Part shown: in pieces, positions 1 to 10,679 of the stretch | Numbering within the stretch: the first letter of the stretch is position 1 | How the letters are laid out: each line of letters starts with the position of its first letter | NCBI GenBank assembly: GCA_031308135.1 | Contig: JAHLJT010009436.1 | Coordinates: 117,214,416-117,278,415, forward strand | Reading direction: 5' to 3' | DNA: 64,000 nucleotides | Source of the DNA: Acheta domesticus | Lineage: Eukaryota; Arthropoda; Insecta; Orthoptera; Gryllidae | Made by a program: the position numbers and the translations under genes | The notes under the pieces: model-generated | The model's database searches: none | What the model was told of the DNA's origin: nothing | What the model saw: only the letters and a program-made list of their open reading frames with translations

Positions 1-1890
1 TTTTTAAAGTCACAGGGCAATTTGTCACGTCTCCGTGAAATTCTCTTTCTTTAGGAGACCTTATTTATAAAGACTGGTTGGCGTAGTGAGAGCCGCAACG
101 GAAAGATATACTACTGGAATAATACAGGAGACGATTGTAATGAAATTTTGCTGGCATGTACAAAAAAAACCATGGAGAAATCAAAAATTACATTCTCCCT
201 AAAAAGGGCGTATACAAGTCTCCGCCCCATGTTTTCTGAAAGTTTTATTACCATAAAATCGGAACATATCTTGAAATAATTTCTGCACGAAACTGTTATT
301 CAAATGTTACTTGATTATAAGTTATTCCAGGAGGCAGTGATAAGTCGGAACTGAATGAAAGTTTCTTCATTGTTCGGTAGTAATTTTGAGAAATATTCTC
401 TTTTTCGTAATTACTGAGATTTAAAATTATCTTTCAATTCAATGTAAGTGTTTTCCGAGATAAATAGCCACACTAAATATCACTCGAAATGCTGTGAAAT
501 TATTTATGATAATATTCATAATAAATATATAATTATATATTTAAGATCTACTTTTTAAAACAGATTAATGGGAGACAACTGTTACTTGTATTATTTTTGG
601 TTTGAAAATTTTGTTAAATGATTACAGAAGTGAAAAAACAGTTTTAAAGTTAATTAAAAAATGTACCTCTACACACATTTTTTCTATCAACTTAAAAACA
701 ACTTTGAACCCTAATTTGTGTTTAACACTTTAAATTTATTTACAAATATCCAATCAATTATTAAAATTATCTATAAAGCATCATAGTTTTACAACGTCAG
801 GAGAATTTTGTCAATGTGTGGGTAATTTTGTTGGAATGTGTCATATTCACTAATTAGTGTCATATTTCAAGGATTCAGTCGGCATGTTCCAAAGGGTTCA
901 GTTAGATGTAACAATTCAATCAATATTTGCAATATTGTCAATAAAACGAATATATCATGTTGGTTGGTTTTCTACCAAATATTCATCAGTACTGAGAGTT
1001 TTGAAATTGCACATGCTAAGTTATGAACATGGGCACATTCAAGAAATTGCAATTCTATTAATAAAACCATGTCTTGTCTACTGCACTGTAAAAATTTGAT
1101 ATATTTTATCAATTCTTGAAATACATATTTTTTTAAATAAGCAGATAATTGTAATATTGCTAAGTAATTTCAAAGCAGAGAGCAGCCTTTACGGAGAGGA
1201 ATGAAACTGTTTTCTAATTCAGGCTTTGAGGTTTATACCACAAATATGAAGAATGCAATGTTTACATTTGATACTTAGCTTGTTGTGACAATATTATTTA
1301 TTACTTAAACAGCAGCAAGCATTTGATTTAGAAAATTTTCTTAAAAAATTGAAGAAAAAATTTCTTTAATAGCAGACTATTGGACACCTCTACCTCTGAT
1401 AATATTTGGAGCTCTTGCATTTTACTGGTGGTTATTGTCTTTGTTGCTGCCAGAAACCTTAGATAAGAAATACTGACACTATTGAAGAAGGAGAAAAATT
1501 TGGAATGTAAGTTACATATAGTGTATCTTTTGTGTATGTTCCTTAATTATGAAAACTATTTTTATCATTATCATTTTTCAGAGGGCATGATAATCAATAG
1601 AACTACAAAGAAGATATTGTAGAAAATGGAATTAATCATGCAATGAAACCATCTCATCAGAAGCAATGACCAGAGGATCTTCAGGGTACTCAGACCAGAG
1701 GATCTTCAGGCACCAAAGAATGGCATCCATCTGCCTTCAATTCAAAAGAATTTATAAACGTCATATCATCTGTACATTATTATGACATTAAATTTACATA
1801 TCATTTTTTTACCTTTAAAAATGCATTTTTATTTAAATTTCTTATACTTTAAAGGGATAAACCCGTCCCTAAATGGTGTATAACTGCGGG
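1..1890. other. AT-rich stretch without a recognisable gene
   Basis: No ORF longer than about 80 codons and no family I recognise on either strand. The only local structure I see is a short direct repeat: an 18-bp word (gaccagaggatcttcagg) at 1668-1685 and again at 1693-1710, a 25-bp period. Probably intergenic or intronic DNA with old repeat remains. Confidence 0.6.
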
Positions 1891-1933
1891 TCTGATGTCC
1901 CGAGTCTCGCCTCGTAAAATAAGGCATTAACTA
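1891..1933 (+). repeat. SINE 3' fragment
   Basis: The reverse complement of this stretch matches the plus-strand left edge of the repeat at 16746-17110 (a word reading taatgccttattttacg followed by ggcgagactcggg). In the SINE's own orientation it is the 3' part, so this fragment is a 5'-truncated plus-strand copy of the family present at 16.7 kb and 58.3 kb. Only about 43 bp are recognisable. Confidence 0.55.
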
Positions 1934-3580
1934 ATCGAAACTCTGATGTTATAATGTGAGTACAAACATTTTCAGATGTAAATATATATTTGTCAAATAT
2001 TTCAAGGGATACTATCCCAAAATAAAAACACACAAAAGCATCATATGAACATGGGTCTGAAACATATCCAATTCAGAGTTATAGGATACTATTTATTGCT
2101 AAATGTATAGAAAGAAGGGGCGAATAACCTTGGAAGGGAGAGGTGGTGGTAGCAGACTGAACAGGTTCCCTTCTCTGCAGTGCCGCTTTAAACGCATGGG
2201 CGACCCTGGCGGCTGTCGGGGGCCTCGGTCTCTTAGGGAGCCTCAAAATATTAAAGATCACGCGCTCAAGAATTATATATTTTATTTATTTATTGGTAAA
2301 ACATTAAGTTCACTGATTCATTGTACGAATAATAAATATTCGAGTTCAAGTTCATCCTTATCTTAATGGTCAATGCATAAACCTGCGACTCGCTCGGAAA
2401 TAAATGGCAACCCAACTGCCTTAAGACAACGCTCCGCTCCCAGCTGGGACGGGAGTTACCGCGGGAAGAGGTGTCACTTGTGATGGAAGGGGAGGTGGAG
2501 AGTGAGTACTGGGCAGGCAGCGCCTTTGGCGAAAGGGCAAGCGAATAACTTTCAGAACAGTTGATGGAACGAATCGTGTATCACGGATTCAATGACAAAT
2601 TCCCAGAGAGGGGAAGATGCGAATTGAGCGAAAAAATAAGTTGATCTTTCATAGACATTTTCTTAATCACAGAAACTGTTTAATATTAATTAGCATGCAC
2701 ATAACAACATACAAATTGCATTAGCTATTGAATCATTGTTCATAATAAAAAAAGGTTCTGGAAGTAAAATACAGTATAAAAACAAATAAAGTACATTTTA
2801 AATGTAATTATTTGATCCAAAATAAATTTTTCAATTGGTTCATACCCCATTCATCCACGAAAAACGCAAATTTTTCTTTCCTATTTTTTATACATTTATT
2901 GTTTGCAATTCTTTAAACAAAAAACCCATCATAATCTTTTTCAATTAAAATTATATCACTAATTCAATTAAAAATATTTTCCTTAAAAAACATTCGAAAC
3001 TTCTTGAAGAACCAATCTAGTGTTGGTACGTCATGGTTTTTACTAAAAACTTTTTAGGTGTGTGACGGTCTGCAACTATGCAACTTCACACTGCTGAGTG
3101 ATCGACTTTTACCATGACAACAGCAAAAGGATTTTCAGGAAGTTCAATATCGCTATTAAACCTATTCAATTGCTTCGAGTTCTACTCTGGCTTTTGCGTC
3201 TTGAATGTTTACACACACTTTTCCATACGAAATCCGGAAAGCGAAAGATTAATACTGGCCAATAAAAAGGGTTTCAAAAATCTTTTAAAATCTCGATACC
3301 TGATTTTTTATAGTTTTTTGGGTGCTGAATCTGCATCTGATCTCTATTTCTTTCCATCACCCACAGTTTAGTCACAATTTGATTATTAAGATATGAGGAA
3401 ATATATTACTATTTTTACAATTAAAATGAAAAGTAAACGACTTTTAAATACGACATAACTTTTTTTTGTTATTTACGTTGGTAAACACGCACTTAGCCCC
3501 GTAGCAACCAACCATCTAAACAACGCTTTAAGAACGCGTCCATAGCAACGGCCATTAAAATGCTTGAGAGTCCATTATAG
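1934..3580. other. Unassigned sequence, partly GC-richer
   Basis: No gene recognised. The part at 2100-2640 is richer in G and C than its surroundings and carries short open frames on both strands with no known domain; the rest is AT-rich. It may be an old repeat, but I found no terminal repeats or second copy in this window. Confidence 0.5.
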
Positions 3581-3591
3581 TATGTATCAAG
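3581..3591. repeat. Target-site duplication, left copy
   Basis: The 11-bp word tatgtatcaag here recurs at 5677-5687, bracketing the Penelope-like element. This is what is expected from target-primed insertion. Confidence 0.7.
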
Positions 3592-3628
3592 TTGGTTGGT
3601 TTAGTGGTGAAATGTCGTTGGCATTTAA

Positions 3629-3671
3629 AATTAAATGATCACAGGTGTTGTCATTGCCAACAATGTTATTA
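3629..3671. repeat. PLE terminal inverted repeat, left
   Basis: Matches the reverse complement of 5634-5676 with few changes; both contain the core word gatcacaggtgttgtcattg or its complement. Inverted terminal copies are known in Penelope elements. Confidence 0.75.
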
Positions 3672-3711
3672 TTTTAATAAAGAACTTAATAATTCACAAG
3701 CTCTGTTCTCA

Positions 3712-4671
3712 TATCCCCAGGCAATACATACCATCTAACCCTTCTCCTTCAAGACTCTACGGTCTTCCTACATTGCATAAACAAAATACATCCATCAGAC
3801 CCGTAGTCTCGTACACAAACACTGTAACTCACAAACTCGCCAGAAATTAAACAGTCTCTTTCACAAACATATTCAGTTTAAACCTTACACCGTAAAAAAC
3901 AGTCAAGATCTTGTGCAAAAAATTCAACAGATTCCCATTCCACCCTATGCAAACTGGTTTCATTTGATATAAAGAATCTTTTTCCTAGTACCCCGACTTC
4001 AGATTGTAAATACTTCTACGCAATTTACTAGACAAATCGACATGCCCCATACCGGTTCGTGATGAATTTCAAAATCTCTTCAACCTATGTATGCATGGAT
4101 CAAAATTACTTCACTTTTGACAACAAATTTTACAGACAAACTTCAGGACTTCCTATGTGCTCACCTCTCTCTCCTCTTCTCGCAGATATTTTTATGGGTT
4201 CTTTGGAACAGACCATCTTCCTTTCAAATCATCCACTTCTCAGAAATATTACATATTGGCACCGTTACATAGATGACATCCTTGTTCTCTGGACCGGTAC
4301 AACTAGACAAATTGATCTGTTTACTGACTACCTCAACAACCTACATTCCACTATACAGTTCACTACAGAACGAAGACAAATCTATCAGTTTCTTAGACCT
4401 GAATATCAGCATATCGGGAAACAAACATACTTTCAATATTTTCAGAAAATCAACATACACAGACACTGTCATCCACAACTCTTCACAACATCCTATTCAA
4501 CACAAACGCGCCGCCTTCCACTACATGATACACAGATTACTAAGCCTGCCTCTGACACAATCTCATTTTCTGGAAGAACTTAACACTATACAACATATTG
4601 CTAGATCAAACGGTTACGACCCAGAACTCATCAACAACATACTACGCCGCAAACACACAAACAGAAACTGA
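3712..4671 (+). pseudogene. PLE reverse transcriptase, broken
   Basis: Fragments of a Penelope-type RT in several frames. At about 3745-3850 is the motif SRLYGLPTLHK followed by RPVVS, the usual start of the PLE palm. At 4059-4330 one frame gives QTSGLPMCSPLSPLLADIFM and then WHRYIDDILVLW, where the paired aspartates are the catalytic residues. A third frame from about 4370 gives SISFLDLNIS. Stops separate the first and second blocks, and a frame change separates the second and third. The enzyme would copy RNA into DNA at a nicked target; this copy cannot make a full protein. Confidence 0.8.
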
Positions 4672-4860
4672 AAATGTACACTTCGCTCTCTGCAGTAGCA
4701 CAAACACCAGATAAGTACACTTTGTTTACCTTTATTTTGGCAACCTTTCAGAAAAAGTCGCACACAATATACGCAAAGCCGGTATCAAAATTTCTTTCAA
4801 ATCACAAACTCACTCAGAAAAATGCTATCCTCTAAAACACACAGATCTTTTAGAAAAAGC

Positions 4861-5210
4861 GGCGTCTACCTCATTACATTTGCCACGACTGCGAAGCCAA
4901 ATACATTGGTCAAACAGGCAGAACTTTCAACACAAGAATAAAAGAACACATACACGCTTGGAAACACAACTCCTGTAAATCTCACTTTGCCAATCACCTC
5001 CTTCAGACAGGCCACACGTTCGATCCACATACAGATATTCATATACTGGAAATAGAAAATCATTATCATACCAGATTAACTTTAGAAAACCTCCACATCC
5101 ATTTAAATGACAACCTTCTGAATGAAAATATAAACCATAATCCTTCCCCTCTACTGAAATTATTACTAGACACCACCCTCACACCGCACTCCTCCTGGGC
5201 GGCGCAATAG
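4861..5210 (+). pseudogene. PLE GIY-YIG endonuclease segment, frameshifted
   Basis: The frame starting at 4861 reads GVYLIT, then a shift of frame is needed to read CHDCEAKYIGQTGR and further to a stop at 5208-5210. GVY and YIG correspond to the two defining strands of the GIY-YIG nuclease fold. A following R-x-KEH stretch and a Cys-His pair are also typical of the Penelope endonuclease. In the family this domain nicks target DNA for priming. The frameshift lies near 4878-4882. Confidence 0.8.
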
Positions 5211-5675
5211 ACAGGACACCGCCCCAGGCCATTAACCCTCCTCTACTCCACCACCCCACAGCCCGGTACTTAAGCCGCTTGGCCCACCCAAACCCGCGTA
5301 GTCGTTTCGTGGCTTCCAGACAGCAGGTAAGAAACGGCTCAACTTACATTTCATGTTTCTGTTACAAAAATGTTTTTTTCTCAAGTTCTATTCAATTTCA
5401 TCCACTTTCTTGCGTAGATTAAATTCCTGAAATATAAAAAATTTCTTCCCCTTTGTTTTCATTTCACATAATGTTAGTTCTGTTTTTTAAATTACTAGTA
5501 ATCTGCCATTCCTAATGTTAATCTCGTGTTTTATTGTTATCTCTTGCTTTTAATTGTTTAATTAATTGTTTGCTATTTTCTTGGACTAGAAAACTGATGA
5601 TGATGGCTAAGCCATCGAAAGTTGCTCTTAAAATAAATAACATGGTTGGCAATGACAACACCTGTGATCATTTAA
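5211..5675 (+). other. PLE 3' non-coding tail
   Basis: Non-coding tail of the Penelope-like element between the GIY-YIG stop and the right inverted repeat. It starts C-rich and becomes AT-rich, and contains the hammerhead-like core at 5594-5620. Confidence 0.6.
5575..5630 (+). ncRNA. Hammerhead ribozyme-like motif of the PLE
   Basis: CTGATGA at 5594-5600 is followed by a stem of six pairs (GATGGC, loop TAA, GCCATC) and by GAAA at 5617-5620. This is the conserved CUGAUGA-stem II-GAAA core of hammerhead ribozymes. Penelope-like elements are known to carry small hammerheads with a very short stem III. Here stem III could be the A-U and G-C pairs closing on GTTGC, with CTC (5624-5626) as cleavage triplet. 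Deviations: one extra U sits between CUGAUGA and stem II, and stem I is weak. It may be a decayed copy. Confidence 0.45.
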
Positions 5676-5676
5676 T
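5634..5676. repeat. PLE terminal inverted repeat, right
   Basis: Inverted partner of 3629-3671; lies just inside the right target duplication. Confidence 0.75.
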
Positions 5677-5687
5677 TATGTATCAAG
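5677..5687. repeat. Target-site duplication, right copy
   Basis: Second copy of tatgtatcaag. It runs directly into the palindrome that follows, so the PLE landed at the edge of that repeat. Confidence 0.7.
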
Positions 5688-5804
5688 GGCGTTAAGTAGA
5701 TGTTTTTTGCCTCGAGGGCGACTTCCAAACCCGAGGGCCTCTGGCCCGAGGGGTTGGAAGTCGCCTGAGGGGCAAAAAACATCTAGTAACGCCCGTGGTG
5801 CATA
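5680..5804. repeat. 125-bp near-perfect palindrome
   Basis: The left arm (about 5680-5741) and right arm (about 5742-5804) are reverse complements with few mismatches. They share the words gggcgtta, tagatgttttttgcc and cgacttccaa. The centre is a G/C-rich ccgagggcc-type block. There is no coding potential. It is probably a foldback element or the terminal part of one. Confidence 0.75.
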
Positions 5805-6650
5805 CAAAATTTTATGGTTTACTAGTTCGTTGCTGAATAAAACGAGAATTCGAAACATTTTGTAATATTTCTTGCGTCTAAAGTGAAAAGACGCATTGTG
5901 ATAGTCATTTGTCAATATGACGTCAGATAAACAAAACAGAGTGTATATCTAATTTCGTTATTGGAATGATTTGTTCATACAAAATGATAGAATATTGTGA
6001 AGTTCCTGCGGAAATTCTCGCAAAGCTAACAAAATTACGAACAGTGATTCCCATTAAAATCTTGAGAAATATATGAAACTGTTTACGGTGTATTTGAGAT
6101 TACCAGTGTGAATAACAGTGCAAATTGATGAAACGGTACTTTCAGGTTATTAGCGTCTATTGTCAAACATTATTTAGAATATTTCATAATGCCAAAAATA
6201 TTTCGAGGATGTTAGCCGATGTGCCTTATGTATCTTTTTACTACTACTAGTACCGCTACTGAAGAAGAATATACTAATTATGGCTCTAAGAAAGGTGATA
6301 CGTAACTGTGAAATGCGAGAGATTGATGGCAATTATAAATTCATGGAAACATTCCAAAATTGCAATTTTCATTAAATAAAGCAAAATAAGGTTTATAACG
6401 AATTATTTTATTTATTTGAGCATTATGCCATTTATATATTGTATTTTCTTGCATCTTAACTTTAAAAAAAATCGAATTCATAAGTGTGTTCTGTGTGTTG
6501 TGTTGGTATTAGAGCGGCCCATAAAGTATTCAAAGGCCCTAGGGCATAAAGAATCAGAAAGGCCCGCAAGGGTGTTAAATATACCATTACGTGTTTTGTT
6601 TCAGGTCTGTAAACATACAGCAATGAACTAGTAAACCATAAAAAATATTT
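5804..6650. mobile_element. Short inverted-repeat element, unclassified
   Basis: The ends are inverted repeats of about 32 bp: 5804-5835 contains atggtttactagttcgttgc, and 6618-6650 contains the reverse complement with one or two changes. The 780 bp between hold no recognisable protein. The palindrome at 5680-5804 abuts the left end and a MITE abuts the right end, so the true outer limits are uncertain. Confidence 0.5.
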
Positions 6651-7122
6651 TGGTAAATTTCAAGGACAGGGTTCGGCTCCTATTGACGCGCACGATTCGG
6701 TTCCGAACGAGTCACTCGCGGCGCCACCACAATGTGCCCGGCCACACGGTCACGTGGCCAGCGCACTTTCGTGTGGAATCGTGACGCTTCGCTACCCGTG
6801 TCCAAGTTGAGGACGAGGCTCGGGCCTTCGGCCCTCGCGTTAACATAAAACATCCTTGAGTCTGTCCAACGCATAATTACCAACGCATTTTATGCAAATA
6901 CTCACCTTAAATGTTTACGCAAATCCGCGAAAAATAAACCATTGTAATTCTCCATTACACATTCGCACCACACCGCACAATGCACAATGCAAGCACAAAG
7001 GCATCTTCCCGCTTCCTGAGTGATCCGTTCTCGTGGTCCGCGCGAGTGAACCATTCGCAAGTAAACCGTGCGCCGTTGTTTTAGTGAGCCGAACCCTGTC
7101 CTTAAAATCAGCCAATATTTTA
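6643..7122. mobile_element. MITE with about 35-bp terminal inverted repeats, copy A
   Basis: Both ends carry ggacagggttcggctc (plus about 20 further bp) in inverted orientation, at about 6643-6679 and 7087-7122. The 480-bp body has short ORFs on the minus strand that look like chance frames. A second copy with the same body and ends is at 39649-41441, where another element interrupts it. Non-autonomous DNA transposon; superfamily not determined. Confidence 0.75.
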
Positions 7123-7165
7123 GCGGACTTTCGGGTTTAGATTCTATCAGTACTCGTAAATCCAA

Positions 7166-8890
7166 TGCAACCGAATATATTACTATCCCCTCCTCTTTTC
7201 AATTAATCAATATTATTATTATATGACGACGTTGCATAAATTTATGTCGAATCGTAGGTCGTGGTCGGCCCCGTACGGGAAATACCTGTAAACAGCGTTC
7301 AATATTGCAACGTACACAGGACTGCTAAATACTGAAATGAGAACACATTATTTTTCAAAAAAAGGAAAGAAAGAACTTTAATCCTTTTCTCTCTTGTTAT
7401 TCTCTCAACAACAATGTAACAATGCGTGAAATATAAATTCACTCGAGCTTGGCAACATTGTTATAGCTCAAATACCCTTACATGAAATTAATATTAATCA
7501 GCTGATTCCAAATTACTGTATATTCAGGAATTCCTTTTACCCCCCAAAAAAACCAATGTCGTTAACAAATTTTTCTCGTACGTACGTATTTGCAAATGTA
7601 ACAATGAAAAAAAAAAGAAAAACAAGACTAAATTTTACATTGCTAGTTAACAACAATTGCGTGTGCTCTGTTCTTTCAAATTTCGATATTTCCACCGATC
7701 TTGTCGGAGTTTATTTAATTTACTTGAATGTGCGCCAAACGAATATCTGATTTAATAATTACGCTGCGATTGCGACACTTCCCTGTTGTGCGTTCGTCGA
7801 GACAGCGCCGCCGCCAGTTCGGTCGTCCTGCGCGTGCCCACGTACACGCGCCGACGTACTCGCACGCCCCAATCTTGCGTATGCCGGTTTCTTCAAAAAA
7901 TTCCCCGGGAATTCCAGAAATTGCCCGATCACGTCGAAGCACAAAGTCACAAAATAAATAAACAACTTCTTCTCTCTTCCAATACGCTCACTGCATCAAT
8001 AGATGTTCGCGCTATCCGTTCACATGTCCCTTGCACGGTACCGATTCGCCGCCAAAATGTCAAAGTCCAAATCTTTTAAAAAAATCTCGAGTTCGTCCAA
8101 CGTGGACACGATGTTTCTATCCCCACTGACTAGGCAGAACTCCTCTTAGAATCATGTCGATTTAACATGTTACCTCGCAAGAGAAAAAATGCCGGCGAAC
8201 TCCATTCTTGCCTTTTCATTGTTGTTTTCTAAATTTTTCTAAGATGTCCAATATCAATTATTTTGACATGCTTGTGCGTTTATTTACTAACGCCTTTTCC
8301 CAATGTTAAGGTTTTCTTGCCTAAACAGATATTTTCGATCCTTTTTACGTCGAAAATGCGAAATTTCTCCGTCGACATTACACACCAATTCGTCGCTTGT
8401 TTTTGGTATTATTAATTCGCAATGTTTCTTTATTTCAGAAATTCAATGTTCTATAAACCCTTTGGATCAGCTATAATTTTTTCATTAAATTTATACAACG
8501 ACGATTCACACGCCTCTCGTTGCCTAATTAAAATTTCTTCATAAAATTTTGATATTTTAAGTTATTATATCTGACACGTCACTGAGGCCTTTTCTCTAAA
8601 ATTTTATATTCTAATTTTAAATGAACCCGTCGTCCGATCGTGTTCAAACAAAGACCACAATGTTTGTTTATTTATTTTCCAGCTAACTGTACGGTCAGAT
8701 TTCTTTCCAAAACTACCGAATCCATTGTGTTTTCCAAAACTATCGAAATATACTTTCCGCGGCACGCTGTTCTTCTGTCTCGCTAGTATCGATTCATGTA
8801 CACGTTGTTTTTATTGACTATAGTTTAATAAATATTTATTCCTTGTCCACAATTGTTTTTGGGGAATGTATCATAAATGAAACCATTACA
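7166..8890 (-). repeat. Gypsy 3' LTR
   Basis: TG...CA-bounded repeat, nearly identical to 12612-14326. Its inner end at 8890 is defined by the adjoining pyrimidine run (the polypurine tract of the minus strand). Its outer end is less certain: the flanking ccaa shared with the other LTR suggests one or two bases either way. ORFs inside the LTR appear in both copies and have no known domain. Confidence 0.85.
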
Positions 8891-8899
8891 TCTCCCCCC
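8889..8899 (-). promoter_or_regulatory. Polypurine tract for plus-strand priming
   Basis: The plus strand reads tctcccccc next to the LTR edge, so in element orientation a run of G and A immediately precedes the TGTAATGG start of the 3' LTR, as expected for a polypurine tract. Confidence 0.7.
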
Positions 8900-8975
8900 G
8901 ACTAGACGACGCTCACTCGCTGACACCGTCACGATGAGCCGGCGTAACACCCTAGGTTCGATTCCCAGTCTAGTC
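8900..8975 (+). other. tRNA-like sequence beside the polypurine tract
   Basis: The 76-nt segment begins GACTAGAC and ends GTCTAGTC, which pair fully as an acceptor-type stem. Just inside the 3' end is GGTTCGATTCC, a perfect B box/T-arm. The D and anticodon arms are not canonical, and no anticodon can be assigned with confidence. It lies on the strand opposite to the retrotransposon. It could be a captured tRNA pseudogene or SINE head, or a chance fold. Confidence 0.4.
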
Positions 8976-9431
8976 ATTGTTGCTCGGTACTGGCAACTAC
9001 GCCTTGTGTTAGTAAACACGAGCCGGTGCACTGCACTTCAAAACATTACCGTTCTCGCTTGAACACCTGCTTCACAATACCTCTTGTTAACACTACACTA
9101 ACCTTATTGTCGCACTTACGCACGTCCAACGCACTACACTTCTTTTGTCATACCTGCGACACTGTATGGTCGTCCGCTACAACAAAAACACACACAAAAA
9201 AAAACAACTTATTCTAAACAATCTTTCTTTCTTGCTTATAATCTATCATACACTTATAACTAAACATGTACAATTAAAACATAACAAGCCAAGCAACTCA
9301 TCACCTATCAATGACACCTACTGCTTCCCCTTTGTCTATCGCGTGTACTCAATCTACACCTGTCAACATTACGTTACACCTGTCTATTCCTTACTTATTG
9401 TTCTGTATTCTATCCTTGCCCTTTTCATTTC
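8976..9431 (-). other. Gypsy 3' untranslated region
   Basis: Between the end of the pol remnant and the polypurine tract. No env-like gene with a signal peptide or membrane segment is visible on the minus strand. Confidence 0.6.
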
Positions 9432-10616
9432 CTACGTCATTTCTCTATATAACTTGACGTTTGTCCTGTTATAAGTACCGATCTTTCGGCCTCCCTCTGC
9501 TAATGACAACGTGTTGTTATCTAACACTTCCGTAACTACATACAGGCCGGAAAAAATTTTCGGCGGAAAAAATTTTCGAAACAATTTCTGCTCGGACGAC
9601 GACGAGTGCGGCGATCTTAATAACACTTGGTCGCCCACGCGGTACGCCCCCCGACAGAAATTTCTTTTGGGCCTTCTTGTGATTCGACGCCTTTTCCAGC
9701 TGCTTGTATACAATTTGGTAAGAGGTGGCGCTTCGTACTGGGGAATGTTTACGGCTTTTTGTTTTCGAGCATCCAGGCAAATGCTTATTTTCCCATTCTT
9801 CTTAATAACCACAACTAGCGGACTCACGTATGGAGTTATTGACCTCTTGATAACTCCCTTTTCTTCCATTTCTCTAATCAATTCTCGCACCTGCGTCCTG
9901 TACGCTTGGGGTAAGGGGTATTGCTTCGTTGAAAACGGGGTATCATCTTTTACTTCCAAAGCGAATCTATAGCCCTTCACCGGCTCCAGCGATTCTTGAA
10001 ATATTTCGTCGTATGTCAACAGTAGTTGGCGCACCTTCTCTGGACAGTCCTCTTGGGCGACGACACCTTCTACGGCCGTGTCCACGTTCTGGAGAACCTC
10101 TTCCATATGGGTCAGCACTTCGTCTCCGCCTATTGCCGCCGTATCATGCTCAGCGACCACTGAGCCAACCCCAATACAACCTTGTGATCGTAGCGTCACT
10201 TTCCCAGTACCTACGTCGACAACGGCTTGGTAAGCCCTCAGTGCGTCCATCCCAATGATCACGTCACGCACAAGTCCACGGACGACTATCGCTGCCACTT
10301 CCACGGTCATTCCTCCCACGCAGAGTTCCACCCATATCTGCTTTCCGGTGGTACACGCCGCTTTCTGGTTCGCCATCACAACCCTCAGCTTCCTCGTCGG
10401 TAGCTCAACTAGCTCCTGCCCATCTCGTCTAATTTTCTCACAGAATTCCTCCGATACCGCGCTGATACAACTTCCCGTGTCAATCAATGCCTCTACCTCC
10501 CTACCGTAACAGGTGCCTCTCAAAACCAAACACTTGCTGGGTTTCGCGCCCTCGTTGTTCTCTTCTTCGCGCAACAAGTCCTCGCCTGACACCATAACTA
10601 TTGCCGTCGCTATCAC
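9432..10616 (-). pseudogene. Gypsy protease and truncated pol (394 codons)
   Basis: One open minus-strand frame. Residues about 40-50 carry EALIDTGSCISAV, the retropepsin active site, and about residue 115 carries DVIIGMD, the flap-distal motif. An RT N-terminus follows (QYPLPQAYRTQVRELI and SPLVVVIKKNGKISICLDARK). At about residue 300 (near 9710 on the plus strand) the frame passes straight into the integrase C-terminus (YRVGDQVLLRS and GLYVVTEVLDNNTLSL). The RT catalytic YxDD, RNase H and integrase DDE core are absent. The first codon of the frame is GTG and a stop lies just upstream, so translation presumably needed frameshifting from gag. The protease may be intact; the polymerase is not. 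Confidence 0.85.
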
Positions 10617-10679
10617 CGTAAACTACTCCCTCTGTACATTCGTTTAAGCCTCCGCCGCCTCTTTCAGACTTAAACGTGA

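Larger units (their letters stand above)
3592..5676 (+). mobile_element. Penelope-like retroelement (PLE), degenerate
   Basis: A retroelement of about 2.1 kb. In order it contains Penelope-type reverse transcriptase motifs, a C-terminal GIY-YIG endonuclease-like segment, a non-coding tail and a hammerhead-like RNA motif. RT joined to GIY-YIG is the hallmark of Penelope-like elements. The ends carry a roughly 42-bp inverted repeat (3629-3671 against 5634-5676), and an 11-bp target duplication flanks the whole. The coding frame is broken by stops and frameshifts, and the upstream part of the RT is missing, so this is a 5'-truncated, dead copy. Confidence 0.85.

Noticed and set aside
7556..8079. 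Several open frames repeated at 13158-13522
   Set aside because: They fall in the two LTRs of the Gypsy element; the repetition reflects LTR identity, not a gene pair.
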